A stretch of DNA of 64,000 nt from Klebsormidium nitens (taxonomy: Eukaryota > Streptophyta > Klebsormidiophyceae > Klebsormidiales > Klebsormidiaceae): assembly GCA_000708835.1 (NCBI GenBank), contig DF237212.1:1-64000 (forward strand), given 5' to 3'. The notes below the pieces were generated by a model. The model was not told the DNA's origin. It saw only the letters and a list, made by a program, of their open reading frames with translations, and did not search any database. The position numbers and the translations under genes were made by a program. This document shows positions 13,433-27,600 of the stretch, piece after piece (position 1 is the first letter of the stretch; every line of letters starts with the position of its first letter).

Positions 13433-16400
13433 ATGAAGCGCTTCTTCCCTGTGGTTTCACGAGATGGGCCCAGTAAACGTCAAAAGGATGAAGAGCCTGT
13501 GTGTAAAGGTGAAACAGACTTGTTAGGGCCTTCTGCAACTGGGGCTGTTGCTGAAGAAAGCGAAAAGACCTCGGACAAAGTCGGAATTGGTGGAGCATCG
13601 AACGCCAATGACAGGCCCTCCACTGGTGGTTCCCTCCTGGACGAAAAGAAGGATAGCAAAGACGAGCAGAACCTTGCATCAATCTTCCGGAGGGCCAAGA
13701 GTTTTGGGGCGGGTACGGCGGAGGCTCCCAGCACTTCTGGATATGAGCGGACAGGAAAGAGCCCGACGTCGTTCATGTCCTGGAACACGAATAGCTTCAT
13801 CATACGCATGAAGGCAAACAAGCAGGAGGTGGTGCGCTTTGTGGAGCAGCATGATCCTGATGTGATTGCAATACAGGAGGTGGGTCGTATGGTGACCATC
13901 TTTTCTCTTGGTGCATGCAAGCCCCTTTTTGAAAAATCAGTAGCGGTTGATAGATCTTGCCCATCTTGGTGTGGGACATGTACGCTCCTGCTGCACAGCT
14001 GTCTGCCAATGCTGATGGTGTACGTTTGATGGGGCAGCTGACTAACAAGCCTAATTCTTGAGTTTCTCTGCATCGGTTGGATTATTCTTCGGTAGTATCC
14101 TGGATTTTTCTCCTCCGTGGTTCAGAGCTTCTTGAGTCAACATTGAAGGATGGACACAATTAGCCCCCCGTGCAAGGAATGGAGGTGTGAGCATTTAGGC
14201 ACTTTCCAAATCTGTGGCCACACAATCAGAGAGTTGTAAAGTGCCTCGCAAGGATGCTGAGACAGACCGCAAAAGTGGCCTGGCCAGGTTAATGAACTCA
14301 TCTGATCTGCATTGGGGAGCTTATGCTGGGTCTGACGCTCGCTGATTGTGCACGCCTTCCATCCGTTCAGGTACGGCTTCCTGCGGCAGGAGAGAAGAAG
14401 GGCCCCAAGAACCGGGGGGACATGTCAGATGTCACCAACTCAGCCAGGGATGAGAAGCAGGTGAGCTTACGTTGATAGCGCCCTCTAAGTAAGAACTGAC
14501 AAGTGAAGTCCTCTAAGTAAAGACAATAGCCATCAGAATTCGAGATCTGTGGAGTGGTCCCGTAAGGCAGGGCGTGAACAGATTTTTCATTGTTACTCTT
14601 CTCACCCTTACTCCATACATTCTGTACGTTCCAGCTGGGTTGATCCAGCAAACTCTTGAAAAGTCTAAAGTACTCCTTTAAGACGGGTGGATTTGTTGGG
14701 TTGCAGCTGATTTCAACCTCTGATTCTTCTGCTTTGACCTCCACTTGCAGTTCATGACACGGGCGCTTGCAGCGGCCCCGTTTTCGAACTACCGCGTCTT
14801 CTGGTCGCTGGCGGATGGCAAGTATAGTGGGACAGCGTTGCTTGTGAAAAAAGAGATGGAGATTGTGGGGGTTGCCTACTGCTTCGACGACATTCTCACG
14901 AGGATGGTTGCGGGGGAAGGGGAGCCGGCAAGCGGGCGGAAGGGGCCAAAGCATGAAGAAGAGGGGCGTCTCATCATGGTGGAATTTCCAGGTGGGCCCC
15001 CGAATTAGTCACCCATCAGCATTGAAAAACAGCGAGATGCCAACTTTTGGAAGCTACTGCCGTAGGCTGGCTAGTTGATGGGTTGACTGTGGGAGCTGAC
15101 AGATCAGCCATACCTGTACCGATTTCTCCAAACCAAAGTGAGATGACTTTGTGTTCGATCAAAATTGGCTTCTGCAACGAGGCACGAAAGTGGTCATGGC
15201 CCTTAGTTGAGATCGGAGGACCATTGCCTTTGAAGATCCCAATGTACTTGAAGGTTTAGGATGGTTACCCGGTTACAGCGCTGAGTGCAACGTTTTGAGC
15301 GCGCCATCTGAGTGTGGACATTCCATTGACTTGTCTCGCATATGCCAAGCTTGAGCTACGTTCTTCTGCTCAGAGTTTCGGCTGCTCAACACATACGGCA
15401 TGAACAATGGGTGGAAGGAGGAGACGTTCCAGAGGCGGAGGGATTGGGACCGCCGCCTGCTGGAATTGGTGCAAGCGCTCGTAGGGGGCAAACCCCTTAT
15501 CTGGTGCGGGGACACGAACGTCAGGTGCGCAGTGGCCGGAAATGTTCGAAGGTGTAGGGGTCTGGAAGTTTTCGATATCGGGATCGAAATGATGTAATGA
15601 TCTGCAGCAGCTTAGGGTGTGAAGCTGAGGCGGCAGAAGTTCCTCAAAAATTGAAGAGCGGTTTTTTGCGTGAGTGCATGCTGCTGAAAGTTTCTTCTGA
15701 TCGCCATCCAAATGCGTGTCGACTCAATTGACCAGCTTGAGTGTGAGTCGCCAAGTGGGCAGGCCTCCGTTTGGCTTTTCATTACCATCTTTCGGTTTTT
15801 GCAGCCATACCGATCTCGACGTAAGCCACCCCGAGTTCTTCCGGTGGCAAAAGGAGAAGGGCTACACGCCTCCACGAGACGTTGTGAGTGAGCACGACAG
15901 TGATCTCGTCGCTCTTGGAGAACTCCACATCCAATATTCAGCTCCTTCTGACAGGCACGTGCTATGTGACAGCGCTGCTAGATGTCTGCAAAGACTTGTG
16001 TCGTAACTATCTAAAATTGCTTGGCCATTATTGCTTTTGTATTGCTGAGTCTACGTGCCCTGCTTCCGGCTGTTGCATTTTACTCTCAAAGGGCATGTCT
16101 TCAATTTCCATCGAAGAGTTGAACGGAACCTCAACGAATGTGTTTGCAGGACGTTGGGCAGCCTGGCTTCACGCAAGCGGAGAAGGACCGATTCTCGGAA
16201 ATTCTAGAAAAGTGAGCGGACCTTGTAAAGCCGCAAGCTGCTCTCAAGATTGATGTGTCAGTGGTCACCCGCTACTTAACCACTGATCGAGTTCGAAAAG
16301 CCAAGGGGTTAGGCAGAGACGTCAACTTCGATATTGTTTGCTTGACTCAATCTGGAAATGGGAATTGAAGTCGTCAGAGCCTGAGGGTTTTGGAACAGTG

Positions 16401-17481
16401 GCATTGAGGCCTCTTTCGTGCACACGTTGAGTAAAATCTTATCCTGTGAATTTGTCTGCAGGGGGAGGTTAGTAGATAGCTATAGGCACCTGCACCCGAA
16501 GAAAGACTACGAGACGGGATTCACGTGGTCGGGGCATCCGGTCGGGAAGTGAGTTGCTATCCCTTTCTGTTTAGATCCAAGAAATAATTTTGACCTTTGC
16601 GTAGACCGACTTTAAAGCATTCTCTTTTCAATCCGCTCTTCGTCCATTCATGTCCTTTTCGTACTTTCTCGTTGAGAAAACATGCTTTACAAACAATTCT
16701 GAGGAAACCCACTCGATCTTGGATGCTCAAGCCCATTTCACAGCCCGCTTTCGTTACGCCCTGTGCCTCAGCAACAATCTTTTCACATGTTCATGGTTTC
16801 CCGCTCTGCCAACTGATAATCTGGTGAATTTGACGAGCATTGCGTCACGTTCCAATCCTACTTCGATAGCACCTCGTGCCTTGGCGCCTTGGTTGTGCTT
16901 GAACGACAGTTTAGCTCAGTCTGAACCCTGCCGGTCTTGGAATACTTCCTTCTAATCAGAACAGCGCCATGAATTTCGAGTCTCTTCGTCGTCAGAGGGG
17001 GAAGGTTCTCAGCAACGTGGCGAGAGAGAAGTTATAAGCTGACAGACATCAAAGAACGCGTTTTGCTGGTGCAGATACCGAGGGAAGCGAATGCGGATCG
17101 ACTACTTTCTGCTGTCGGAAAGTCTAGTTGACCGCCTCGAATCCAGCGAGATACACGGGACGGGGATCGAACGAGAAGGTACGCCAAAACAAACTGCGTG
17201 GTGGGCGATTGTGCGCACTGCGTTTCTCGAGTCTACACCGCGAGGCCTCATAAAGGCTTCTCAAATGAAGATTAGAGCGGTTGCTCTAAAAGTAAACCAG
17301 CTTCGATGGTCGAGCTTGACAATTTGACTTCCAGGATGTAAAAATGTTGTGAAGCGGGCGCCTGTCCAAAAAGGCGATCCTTTTCTCAACCAGCTTGAAT
17401 CGCTTGGTTGCAGGTTTCATGGGCAGCGACCATTGCCCAATCACCTTGCGCCTCCGGGAGAAGCTCGTACACAATGCCTAG
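13433..17481 (+). CDS. APE1L: AP endonuclease of the ExoIII/APE1 family, plant APE1L-like (9 exons)
   Basis: This is a DNA repair nuclease that cuts the backbone 5' to abasic sites and cleans blocked 3' ends. Exons 13433-13879, 14371-14460, 14751-14991, 15374-15524, 15805-15883, 16150-16211, 16462-16548, 17075-17178 and 17414-17481 join in phase to a complete 442-residue protein. The EEP-fold landmarks are all present: SWNTNSF at the first strand, the metal-binding Glu149 in VIAIQEV at the end of exon 1, NTYGMNNGW, LIWCGDTNV, DVSHPEFF, FTWSG, RMRIDYFL and the catalytic GSDHCPI (D426, H427) near the C-terminus. The N-terminus MKRFFPVV resembles the start typical of plant APE1L proteins. It is followed by ~110 disordered residues that the core fold does not need, probably a regulatory or nuclear-targeting tail. 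No catalytic residue is missing. Confidence 0.93.
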
Positions 17482-19044
17482 CTGTGATACTGTACCGCTG
17501 AAAGTGTCCATATCTTGTCCCAAACTGTACAGCCTGTGTTTGAGAGGACGCGCATGCTGTGACGTCCTAGAACCCTTCTCCCACCTCGCACGTGTCCCTT
17601 GCCACGATTGCACTGTCATGAATGGGAATGAGAGTCACTTCGTTAGGCATGAGTGTGACGTGTTGCAGAATGCATGTTCTGGGCAATCCGTTCCTTTGTG
17701 CAATACTTTTCAATGGCGAACTTTCGGCAGTTGTATATCATGGACAAAAACCTTATTGCTCCTGTGCTTCTGACCGGACACGATTGAGTCTCAGTCGACG
17801 TGATACTTCTCGTGTTTTCCACCTGCGAAGGATACAATTTGACCTGCCCTCATCGTGTTTATGGTGGTGCTTCGTGTGTTTACACGTGCTAAGCACCTTG
17901 TCGATCGCGTTACCCGCGAGCCCAAGCGCATTACTGACGGCAGAAGTATAAATGTAATTTATTGCGATGCTTGGCGTAACACTGCTATTCCAACACACCC
18001 GTGTATTGCCAGCGCGCTCTCGACGTTGCATATGTGTGATCTATTTGACCGCATGCAGCAGCCGCTCAAAAGAAGGCAGCAATGCTTCCAGTGCAAGTCT
18101 TCAGGCAATGCAGGTAGTCTTCTTGCACGCGCGCCCTTGCCCAGTGAGTTCTGACTCCGAGTGGCACAGCGCGGTTGTCACGGCCCTTTCAACAGGGCTC
18201 GCTCGTCCGACCGTGCATGAGCTGACGTACACGTACTTTCCGCGCTACATCGTCAACATCAACGGCAGTATCATGCACTCTTCCTTAAACCACCACCCGA
18301 CCGGTACATATGGGCCAGCAGTGCTGGCCAATTTCATAACTTGAACCTCACTTGTGAAATTCAAGTTGCGCTCATGGGGCGCACGTATTTGGCACTCAAA
18401 TGTGGCTCTTGTCCAGCTCTGAGCATGCCCAGATCATGCTTTCAGGTGGCGGTGTCAAGCTTAGTCGCTACATAGAGGCCTTGCAGGAAGGCGCCAGGCT
18501 TTTCAGCCCTCAAAACCACCAAGAATAGCTCCTAAAAGCCAAGGGGAGCTTTCTGGGGCCTCCAGGCCTTGTTTTTGACGGTTTCAACAGCTCGAAAAGG
18601 GAGCGCGTCCCAGCGGGGCCTGTTCCTGGCGAACAGGCTTGACACCGCTTGATTTGGTGAAGGTTTGGTGCAGTTTTTGGGTAGGGTAGCTACCCTTTCC
18701 AGTGTGCAAAAAGATGCGCCCCATGAGTCTCAGTTTGAATTGCCCGATCTCGACGACCGTTGGCAAGTTATGCCACGTCAGCATCGAAATTGCCCGGTTT
18801 TATAGGTTGGGTGGTGGTTTAAGTAGAAAGCCTGGCAGAACTGAGTGATCGTTGACTGAGTGCGTGCACTGATCACAGGCGACCTGTTTCTACACCATTC
18901 TAAGTTAACAAAAGAGCGCTGCCCTCACAGGCGCCCTTCCTCAAAGCCCAATATCCTGTTGCCCAAACTCGCTCTTCAGAGGCAGCATCCTTTCTCTCAG
19001 TCGGAACACTGCAGTTTGCGTGCAAGCCCGCCTCTGTCAGCGCT
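17482..19044. other. Intergenic spacer
   Basis: I see no supportable gene in these ~1.56 kb. Open frames are short, overlapping and unlike any family. The last 150 bases presumably hold the leader of the small membrane-protein gene. Confidence 0.5.
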
Positions 19045-21122
19045 ATGGCCGACCAGAACGTGTGGTACAGGATCCCGCCCACTCCACGTGTCATCCTTCC
19101 CGCTGTCGCGGCCGCGTTCACGGTGGGGGGGCTCTTCTTCCATCTTGTGAGGAACAAGAAGATCTTCGGGGGTAAGTCATGGCGGATCCTCCGTACAGCC
19201 GCTATTTTCATTATGTATTACTTGAGCCTCTCTTTGAAGCCCGTCCTTTTAGGTGCTCTTGCTGTTCCAACTTTTGGCCGAATTTCGCAAGGGAACGTCT
19301 CGAAAGCTTCTGACAGAGTAAGAAATGTCTGCAAGTTTTGCTTCCATGCATCCGTGCCGTATGAATGCTTGGTGCGTTCATTGAGCTTCGGAAACATCAA
19401 ATGACATCGATGGGTGCACCATAAGATGAGTAAGTTGGAAGAGGGACTTTAGAGTAGCACATGCGGACTTATGAGACCTGCATCTCAGCTGACCGTTAGG
19501 GACTATCTTTGTTTCGTCGTGATTATCCACCACTGAATTCTTTGGGAGCGGGCGCTCTTACTGCTTTCCAAAAGGCGATGCTGATGGACTCGGCTTTGGC
19601 CGTTATGGTCAAAGGAGCCGAGTGCCTCGTAGCCACTTGATTTCTTTGCCCAGACTTTTGGATATCATTACGGAATTGCTTTCATAGCTCGAGTACGGAG
19701 TCTGTAAGCCTGGTGGCCGCTCCGTAAGTAACTTCGAATCCTTCAGACAATCACCACAGGCATATTGTGGTGGCGCCGAATTTCTCCCCGCTTCGTTGTT
19801 CTGCAGCTTTTGAGTCTCAAACTCTGCTTGTGGAAAAGCTAGGGCGGACGAGTTGTGCACTCCCTGCTCACTTAAAATCCAGCTTTCGAGACATCTAGTC
19901 GGTCTGTGCGCTTGTGGCCCGTCTGATCTCGTGATTCATGGATATGCTGATGAAACCAACGCGTCTTCACTTGAAAACTAACGAGACACGCCGCATGAGT
20001 GATTCGGAGAAAGATAAGGTGCTCTCAAAAAGAGAGGAGGCTTGTGCATGGTGAGGTTAGCCTCTTGACGCTGAGATGAACGACACTCCTGAAGCGACAG
20101 CCCGACTAACAGAGTACTTGCTCTGAAAGACTTTCAGCTCAGCCACACCAAAGAGGCAAAGAAAGGTCAGTAACTTTTGGTTGGCCTCTCTCACTAACAC
20201 GTTGCCCCGTCAGGTTGTGTCCAAAACATCTGGACGAAAGGCTATAAGGCCCAACGATGGCAGGAGGCAGTCTGTTCAAGTGATTTTCCGCCATGCAGGC
20301 TCGATTCCGCGGACGCTGACGCCGGAATGGGAGGACGCAACGGACCTGAAAATGCACGCGTGGCCCCGGGAGGCGAGCGAGCACCCGGTGGCAATCAACC
20401 CCATCCGGCGGGAAAACTTCTACGTCAGAGTGAGCATGCAAAAGCGTTTTGGCGAAGTCAGAGCGTTGCAGGCAGCAGAACATGTGCCTCTGCTTGAAAG
20501 TCGGAGGCCGGAGTGGGCGTCTGCAAGTGCGTGTCGCTCTTGGGGTGCGGCTGGCTTGCCCGGAGCGTTCCGTACTTTGGCATTGTGTGAAATTTTTGTA
20601 AGGGTGCGCGTCGACTCAAAATCTGCAAAAAGCTTTCCAGATTTCTTAGCCAATCGGATGGCTTTTCAGATCCACGTGGTAGCCCAAGGTACATACCAGA
20701 AGAGTAATATGGCCTGAAAAGTACCATACCTCCTACCTGTCGGTACTACAAAGGCAACACTGGAGGCCAAGTAGGTTTTCGGTCGATACGCAACCTAACC
20801 TTAATCTCGTACCTATGCACAAGTAAATGCTCTGACTTTGGAAAAATGCACCCGCTCAAGAGATAGGCCGGAAAGCTATGATGGTCACGCATGCGCCTTT
20901 ATAAGGAGAGGAGAGCATTGTGAGCCTGACCGTATACTCAGCTTCCCGGTTGTAATGAGAGATGACGTCGACTCGCAGAGTGGCCGTACACGAGTGCGTT
21001 TAAAGACTGCGGATTCAAACGCTGGTTACGATTCACCCTAATTCTCTTGCATGCAGACGGACAACCGGTATGAAGAACACGAGATCAGGAGAAGCATCGG
21101 AAAAAAGGCTGAGAAGCTTTGA
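19045..21122 (+). CDS. Small single-pass membrane protein, probably mitochondrial (3 exons)
   Basis: Exons 19045-19171, 20299-20429 and 21057-21122 join in phase to 107 residues. The protein starts MADQNVWYRIPPTPRV, then has one hydrophobic segment (about residues 15-34) followed by the basic stretch VRNKK. A soluble C-terminal half has PEWEDATD, EHPVAINPIRRENFYV and a Lys/Glu-rich tail. One short helix with a charged hydrophilic tail is typical of accessory subunits of inner-membrane respiratory complexes, and I suspect a plant-type complex I accessory subunit, but I cannot name it. The splice phases agree exactly and the stop falls directly after a short last exon, which supports a real gene. 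The second intron (~630 bp) and the first (~1.1 kb) are long for such a small gene. Confidence 0.7.
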
Positions 21123-21679
21123 AGAGGCACCGTTATATGCCGCTTCCTGATCCACGACGCTTGAAGATGTCAAACCTGGTCAATGACGTCCTAAAGACCG
21201 TAGGGTTGTTAGGAGGTGTACATATAAGCGGTTGTGCAGACGATATATGAGCTCGATCATTCGTCTGCGAAGTGCGAACTAAGTCCCTATTCTTACGGCA
21301 AGCTTGAATTGTAGCGGCATCTGCGGCTGATGCATGCGCTGACGGATATGCCGAATCGGTCCCGGCCAAATTCGATCTGTGGGTACGATCCTGGATGACT
21401 TGCTTTTCTTTGCTTACAGTCAAAATCGTCGATTTTGCGAACTTCGTAAGCAAAGTGAGAGCTTCCAAGGAAACAGTGCCAGTCTTTATTGTCGACAGTG
21501 GCACCTACGAGAATGTTAACAGTGTTGTGTGCTTAAGCCGGCCCACGTGGGACGTCTCCGGGTTTCTTACGGACCTGGGCTGCGTGCACTAAGCTATCAT
21601 ATACACGAATCTTGGAAGGTCGCTTGCTCGTGTTTACACACCTTGACTCGACAATATTGCGCTGATTGATGTTGATTAT

Positions 21680-24600
21680 CTAACAGGAACCCTTACCGCA
21701 AGGCAGCCAGTTCCTGGTACTTTTGAGGGCAGGGTACAGCTTCGTATACGACGTAAACAACTTATCGTACAGTTGGACTTCCCTGGCTTCCGGCGTAAAC
21801 CGTCTCGCAACTTTTACCCAATGACCTGCATGTTCAAACGTTGTATCAAGCATCCGCCCAAAAGATCCAGCCATCCAGTCTGTGAAAGGACGAGAACTGT
21901 CTCGTTCGCACCAAATTTCAGCAGATTGTAATAGACGACGTCACACTCTTCATTCAATCCGCAGAGCAGCGGATCCGATGAGAGTGACGGAGGTTTCGGC
22001 AAAGCGAGTTAAGGTAATTTGAGAAGTAGCAGTTATCCGCCAGCAAAAGGATGGGGGCAAGCTTTCGCAACTCGATCTTCACAGTTAGCGCCCTGTGATC
22101 GAAGCTCACCGCTTGGGTTGAGACTGTCGTGCCACCCTAGCCATCGACCCGCCAGAATAGCCGCGCCTTTGACACCGACCTCCTGCGAGCAGAATTGAAG
22201 CAGTTATGAGTCTACTCGCTGCCAAAAATCGATTGAAACCTCGCACCTGCATCATTATAAATCAGAGGGAGGCCAGATATTGCTAAAGGAGCAGGCAAAG
22301 ATCTGAAAGTTTATGGTCCGAAGGTTTGATCATCAGGTACACGTAAAACAACGCAACACATATATTTCGATGGTCAGAAGAATTGATCGCCACCTTCAAA
22401 TCCAGCGGGCCGGAGCTTCGCACCTGTGAGTCTTGGATGGTTTCGACGTCCTGTCCGAAGATGCTAGCAATGATCGAAGGCCACACGGAGGACCTGAGGA
22501 TGGACACGCGTCGACTCAGCATAAGGAGGGTCGTTGTCATGACAGCTACAGCTAGGTGATGAATCGACTTGAGATCCTAGTCGGACGTGAACGAAGGGGC
22601 TGCAAAGCAAGAGGACATGCGTCTTCTAAGTACGAGCGCTCGAAAGGGCAGTAAAGCAAATTCAGGGCCTGCCAGAACGAACCACCGCAAGGACGGCTTT
22701 CTTGAACGCAGTTCTAGACGTGGGCGAAACCAGAAATGTTACCGCAAAATACTGAGACGTGACGTTTACCTGGCCCCGCCGCCTACTAGCCTCAACGGTA
22801 GCTTCTCTTCCGAACCGGTTTCTCCTGCATCAAAACCACTCTCGATGAAGCTCTTGAACAAGACGAACTTCAATATATCCATTTCAGCGCGGGTTTTCTC
22901 GCCACTCTAGAGTAAAAAGGAGAACCTTCACTCCTTTTCGATGCGCTCTGGGAAAGTAAACCCTCCTGACGGCTTCAAAGGCTGCAAGTCAGATTACAGA
23001 GTCTGACCAAATCATCGCAAGTGTTCAGGGTGTAAGCGAACGTTCACCGATACCCTACAGGCATCGAATCCATTTGGATTCGAGCTAACAAGCTGCACTG
23101 TCAAGACGCGCTCTTACCGGGTGTGACGTCATTCGCAAGAGCATCCCGGGCGCTTCGAAAAGCGAAGGCCGTTCCCTCCATCACCTAAGGCACAGGGAAC
23201 AAAGTTCGCGAAGAATCTTCTCAGTACAGGTTTCATTCAGCACCGTCAGGGCGACCGACGAACAAGGCCGCCCCCGTGTCAAAGGCTGGACGATGCCCAG
23301 TCTGCGTCGTCCGCGGCAGTCTAAGAGGGATGTCACCAGTGTGCGTAAGGTCTTATGAATCAACAGTAGAGTGCTCCTTAAGTGTCTGCCCGGTTCGGAG
23401 GGCGCCAAAATAACCAGCAAGCGAGCAAGCATACTTTTCTCTTTCTGTCAAACTCTGATTCGTTTTCAGTCGTCCATAAAGCGAACCGTTGAATTAGCCA
23501 CTTTGGTCATTCGGACGGTTTGAGATGTTTACCCGACAATTTTAGAACGGAACAGCTAGCAGGGCATGGGCAGCCTTACCGCCCGGTACAGATGGCCGGT
23601 TTGGGTGGACGCCGAGAGCCCCACGAAGGCGGCCCGCGCATCGCCGTCGTCGAAGGGGCACCGCTCCCCTGCAAATCATCTCTTTTTTCGTTTGGATTAG
23701 CTGTGAAATTATTGGATAGTCTAGGGTAGAAAGCATTTTGTCAACCTGTTAAGTGTTGAACCTGCCTCTTTGTTATCCTAAGGGACCGCTTATAGATGTA
23801 GGCCCCATAAGGTTTGGCGGGGTCTGGATGTGGATTACAAATCGAGCGTGCTTCCTGACGTTGCGTTACTTTCCAGAATGCACGGAGGACTCGATCGCAG
23901 CCCGTTTTTGGATCCCAATAGGAAGCAGCCGACTTGTCCGTTGCTTGCGAGAGCTACGAGCAGATTATACGAGCACGCAAGTCCAAACGGGTTATAGATC
24001 TGATTGACTGAGCTTTCTCGAAGGCGGCTCTGAAAGCTCCGGTCGGAAGCAGACGAAACAAGCGGACTCACCGTTAAGAAAAGGTAGGTAGAGCAAGCCA
24101 CCCGATCCGGCAGGTACCTGGCTTGCAGAACGATTGACGCGGTCAAACTGCTCCGCTCTGCTGAGATCCCCTGCCAAGGAAACAAGGCGGGTCTGCGTAT
24201 GCTTGTCGGACGCTCTGCCGGTTGTCTCATGACTGCATGCATTCCGAAAGGTTAACATGATCCAAGGCCGCAACATGTCAAGAGGACACCTATCATTCGG
24301 CTTGCGAGGCACGACAAGACTTTCCTAGTCCACGTGAGCCGACGGAATCGGATCAATTCGAGTCTCGATCTTCCGACGTGCTCGGGTCAGATGCCTGGCT
24401 CAATCCCCCAGCAACACCAAGTTAAACGCAAAGATCACAACTTTGTCAAATACCGTACGACTCTCTGAGCATCTCATAGGAACAACAGCACCCACCCAAA
24501 GCCCGATCTCCAAACGCCTCCGCAGCCCAGGCCAGGTTTCCCCCGGCGGTCATGATCGAACCCGTTTTGAACACCAGCCCCGGGTCCGGGTGCGCCAGTG

Positions 24601-27600
24601 TGAACACCCCGGGCGTGTGTAACCGGCCACTGCTGCCTGGCGGGTCGGCGCCTCGAGGGAAGGAACCGGCCACCCATCCGGAGGAGCCCAGGTAGATGTA
24701 CTGCACCCCAGGACGACCAGCTCCGCACCTGGGCGGAATCAATGGTGTCAATTTTTGCTGCCAATCTTTGGAGAGTGCAAGTGCGGCGTCGATCGTGCAA
24801 GCAGGCAACCCCAGCCAGTCCGTTCACCCGAAGAGGTGGTCATTTTACTGCAGGTTCAGTGAAACCTGGCCGCCTAACCCGACTCTCCTTTGAGCCCATC
24901 GCAGAACTTGGCCAAATGCACAAAACCTAAGACGTTCGATGAGTGTCTCCTAAGTATTTGAGGGTCCTAGTTTTGCGCTACGGGCAAAGTTTTGCATTCG
25001 GCTCAAATCGGACTTGGATCAAGCGGCCATGATGACCGAATGCGCAGTAAGAGAGCTTCTTCCTTTGCGAGCCAGTCGCGCAGATTGAGAGAGACCTACG
25101 GATTGCGGCACAAGGATCTCAACGAAAATGGGCAGAAATGTTACGTGGCGACCACTTACCCTATCGTGCTAGCCCCTGCGTCGCCGCAGCTGTGGAAGAC
25201 GGGAATGCCCGCCAGCTCCGCGGCTCCCAGGGCCTCCGCTGCCTCAGGAAGTAGCTCGCCTGCACGCGGGAGTCCCAAAAGTTTCGGTCACAGATCAAGG
25301 CGTACGTCGAAGCTGCTCATACCGGTTCAACCTAGGATTTCAGCTCGGTGCCAAAGAGCCAGATGCGGCACTACGAAGGTTTTTTGCACGAGGACGCATT
25401 TTTGATCAGCGACTGTATATACACGTCGAATATACAAGAGACGCTCGCTCGCGGACTTCCGACTATCTCAATTGAGAGCCAGTGTGACGAAACCCAATTT
25501 CACGAGAGCCATTACAATGGTCAGGCTCGCGGGATGTGAATAGAAGCATTCATTTTTGCCTACGTAATCGAGGCCCCGCAGGGTGCCAGGCCTTCCCGTT
25601 CCTTGGGTGACAGAAGAGAAGCTTACCGCAAGGCTTGTCTACAGCATGTATCAAAGGCAGCTTCTCCAGCCATCTCGACAGGCCCAGCGTCTCGAGCACG
25701 CCTGATGCATAATCTCCTGCGGAAAAGTCACAGATCTAGCAAATCTGCGAGGCCATTGACGCTTGGTCGCGGATGCCAAGTAAGGACAGCAACTCCAGAG
25801 TACCCGGTCGTATGAAGAAAGTTGCACATTTTGGGTAAAAGGAAACGAGATGAGAACAAATTCATCGACCTACGAGCTGCATGAGCTGTAGCGTGCGCAA
25901 GCTATCGGCAGACGACGGACAAAGCGCAGCACCCGACTGCATCAATCAAGTTCAGGCTCGAATCGATTCCAAGATCTCGCTTCCCCATTTCCGCCTCTGA
26001 CTTTGATAGGTGAACGTTTCTCAAACCCTCGTTCTTCTTACCCGGGGATGCAATGAGAGTGAGGCCCGTTGTAGACGCCGTGGTTGCATCTGTTACAAGG
26101 GCTCCGCTCATCCGATGGACCACGTAGTCATGCCTGCTTGTTGAAATGATGCGCATCAGCTGTCCAGTCTTCATGCCTCCAAACAGCTGACCAGCCTCTT
26201 CAGTGCTGCTCAACTCCAGGTTCTAGAACAAAGTCAAGAACAGAACGGCGAGTCGGGGTCAAGAAGAAGAGAATTGGATAAGCGGAACACATGACAAGCT
26301 CGCTCACCCGCCCAAAAGCAGCGTCTGGCTGTTTTCGGAGTAGGTGGCCGCGTGACGGTCCAGCCACATCAGCTTCGCCAGGACGCTGCAAGATTTTGCG
26401 ACACGACTCAGTTCTCTGGGCAGATTCTGAAACGCAGACCATCTAAAGCAAATCGTCCTTGGCTCCATGCAAGACATGCGTTCAGAACGTTTTTGCTGGT
26501 TCGATGAAACAGCTGTTTGAAACCCGCTTCAAAGCGTTGAAAACTGAAATCAGGTTCTCAAAGCAGAAAACCGCCTTGCAAAACGTCTGCGTGCAACTCA
26601 CCTCACCTTGCAGCGCCCTGCGCCGACCCTGTCATGGTCGCAAGTTGGTCACGGCCCCCACACAGCTCGTTGACCTATCAATAAGGTAATCTGTGCCATT
26701 AGTGACATCATTGAACTCTAATTTTGCTGACTAGCTTCAGATTCAACCTCATGAATAACACGAGTCGAGTTTCAGGGTCGCTTCCTTACTTCAGTGGTGG
26801 GTAAATTCCTGAATCTGTTTGTTCTTCCTCAGGATTGGTTTTCCGGTTAAGACTCACCTTGTTTGCTTCCAGGTGCGCCCGGGTATCCGAGTAGAGTATA
26901 GCAGGGGCTGCCTCATGAGTGGGATCCTGGAGGAAGATGCAAAGCAAACATAGGCGTCACTAATGAAATAAACACTCTGATTACAGGTTGGCAGAGCGAA
27001 GAAGAGTTTGAGTCGATCAATGCATGCACCAAACACACGAATACTGTAAGTCAAGCAACAAAGGTGTAGTGTACTTGCCACCCTTCGTAAGTGACAGGTG
27101 GTTCAGATTCTTTGAAAAACAGGTAAGTTGTTCCTGAAAACGGGCTTACCTTCGGTAGGGGGATGATGTCTTGCATTTGTCCGGTTACGGCCACAGCTTT
27201 GACACATGAAACATCAATTTCCTGATCTCCCAGATCTTTCATCTGTGATAAGCAGCTCTGAGAGGCCTTTTGGGTTGCCAGCCACCATTCCTCGGTTTCC
27301 TGCTCCATGAATGTCACCCCATCTCTGCGAACACAGGGGGCACAAGGCATCAACCAACAAGACTCGTTGTTACTCACTGGATGATCAAGCAGAGTTGATG
27401 AGTCATTCGCAGCTGGTGGGCCTATCAATCTACTGAGCAGGTATCTGCAGATATTATACAATGGCCCCCAAACAGAGAAGAAGATAACGCCGGCAAACAG
27501 CTATGTCGAAGCTGATCAAGGCTTGATGAGGTGGTGGTGTTGTCAAAGTAAGTGCGGCACTTACTTCTGACTCTGTGTGGTCCTTGCATGAGCAGAAAAA

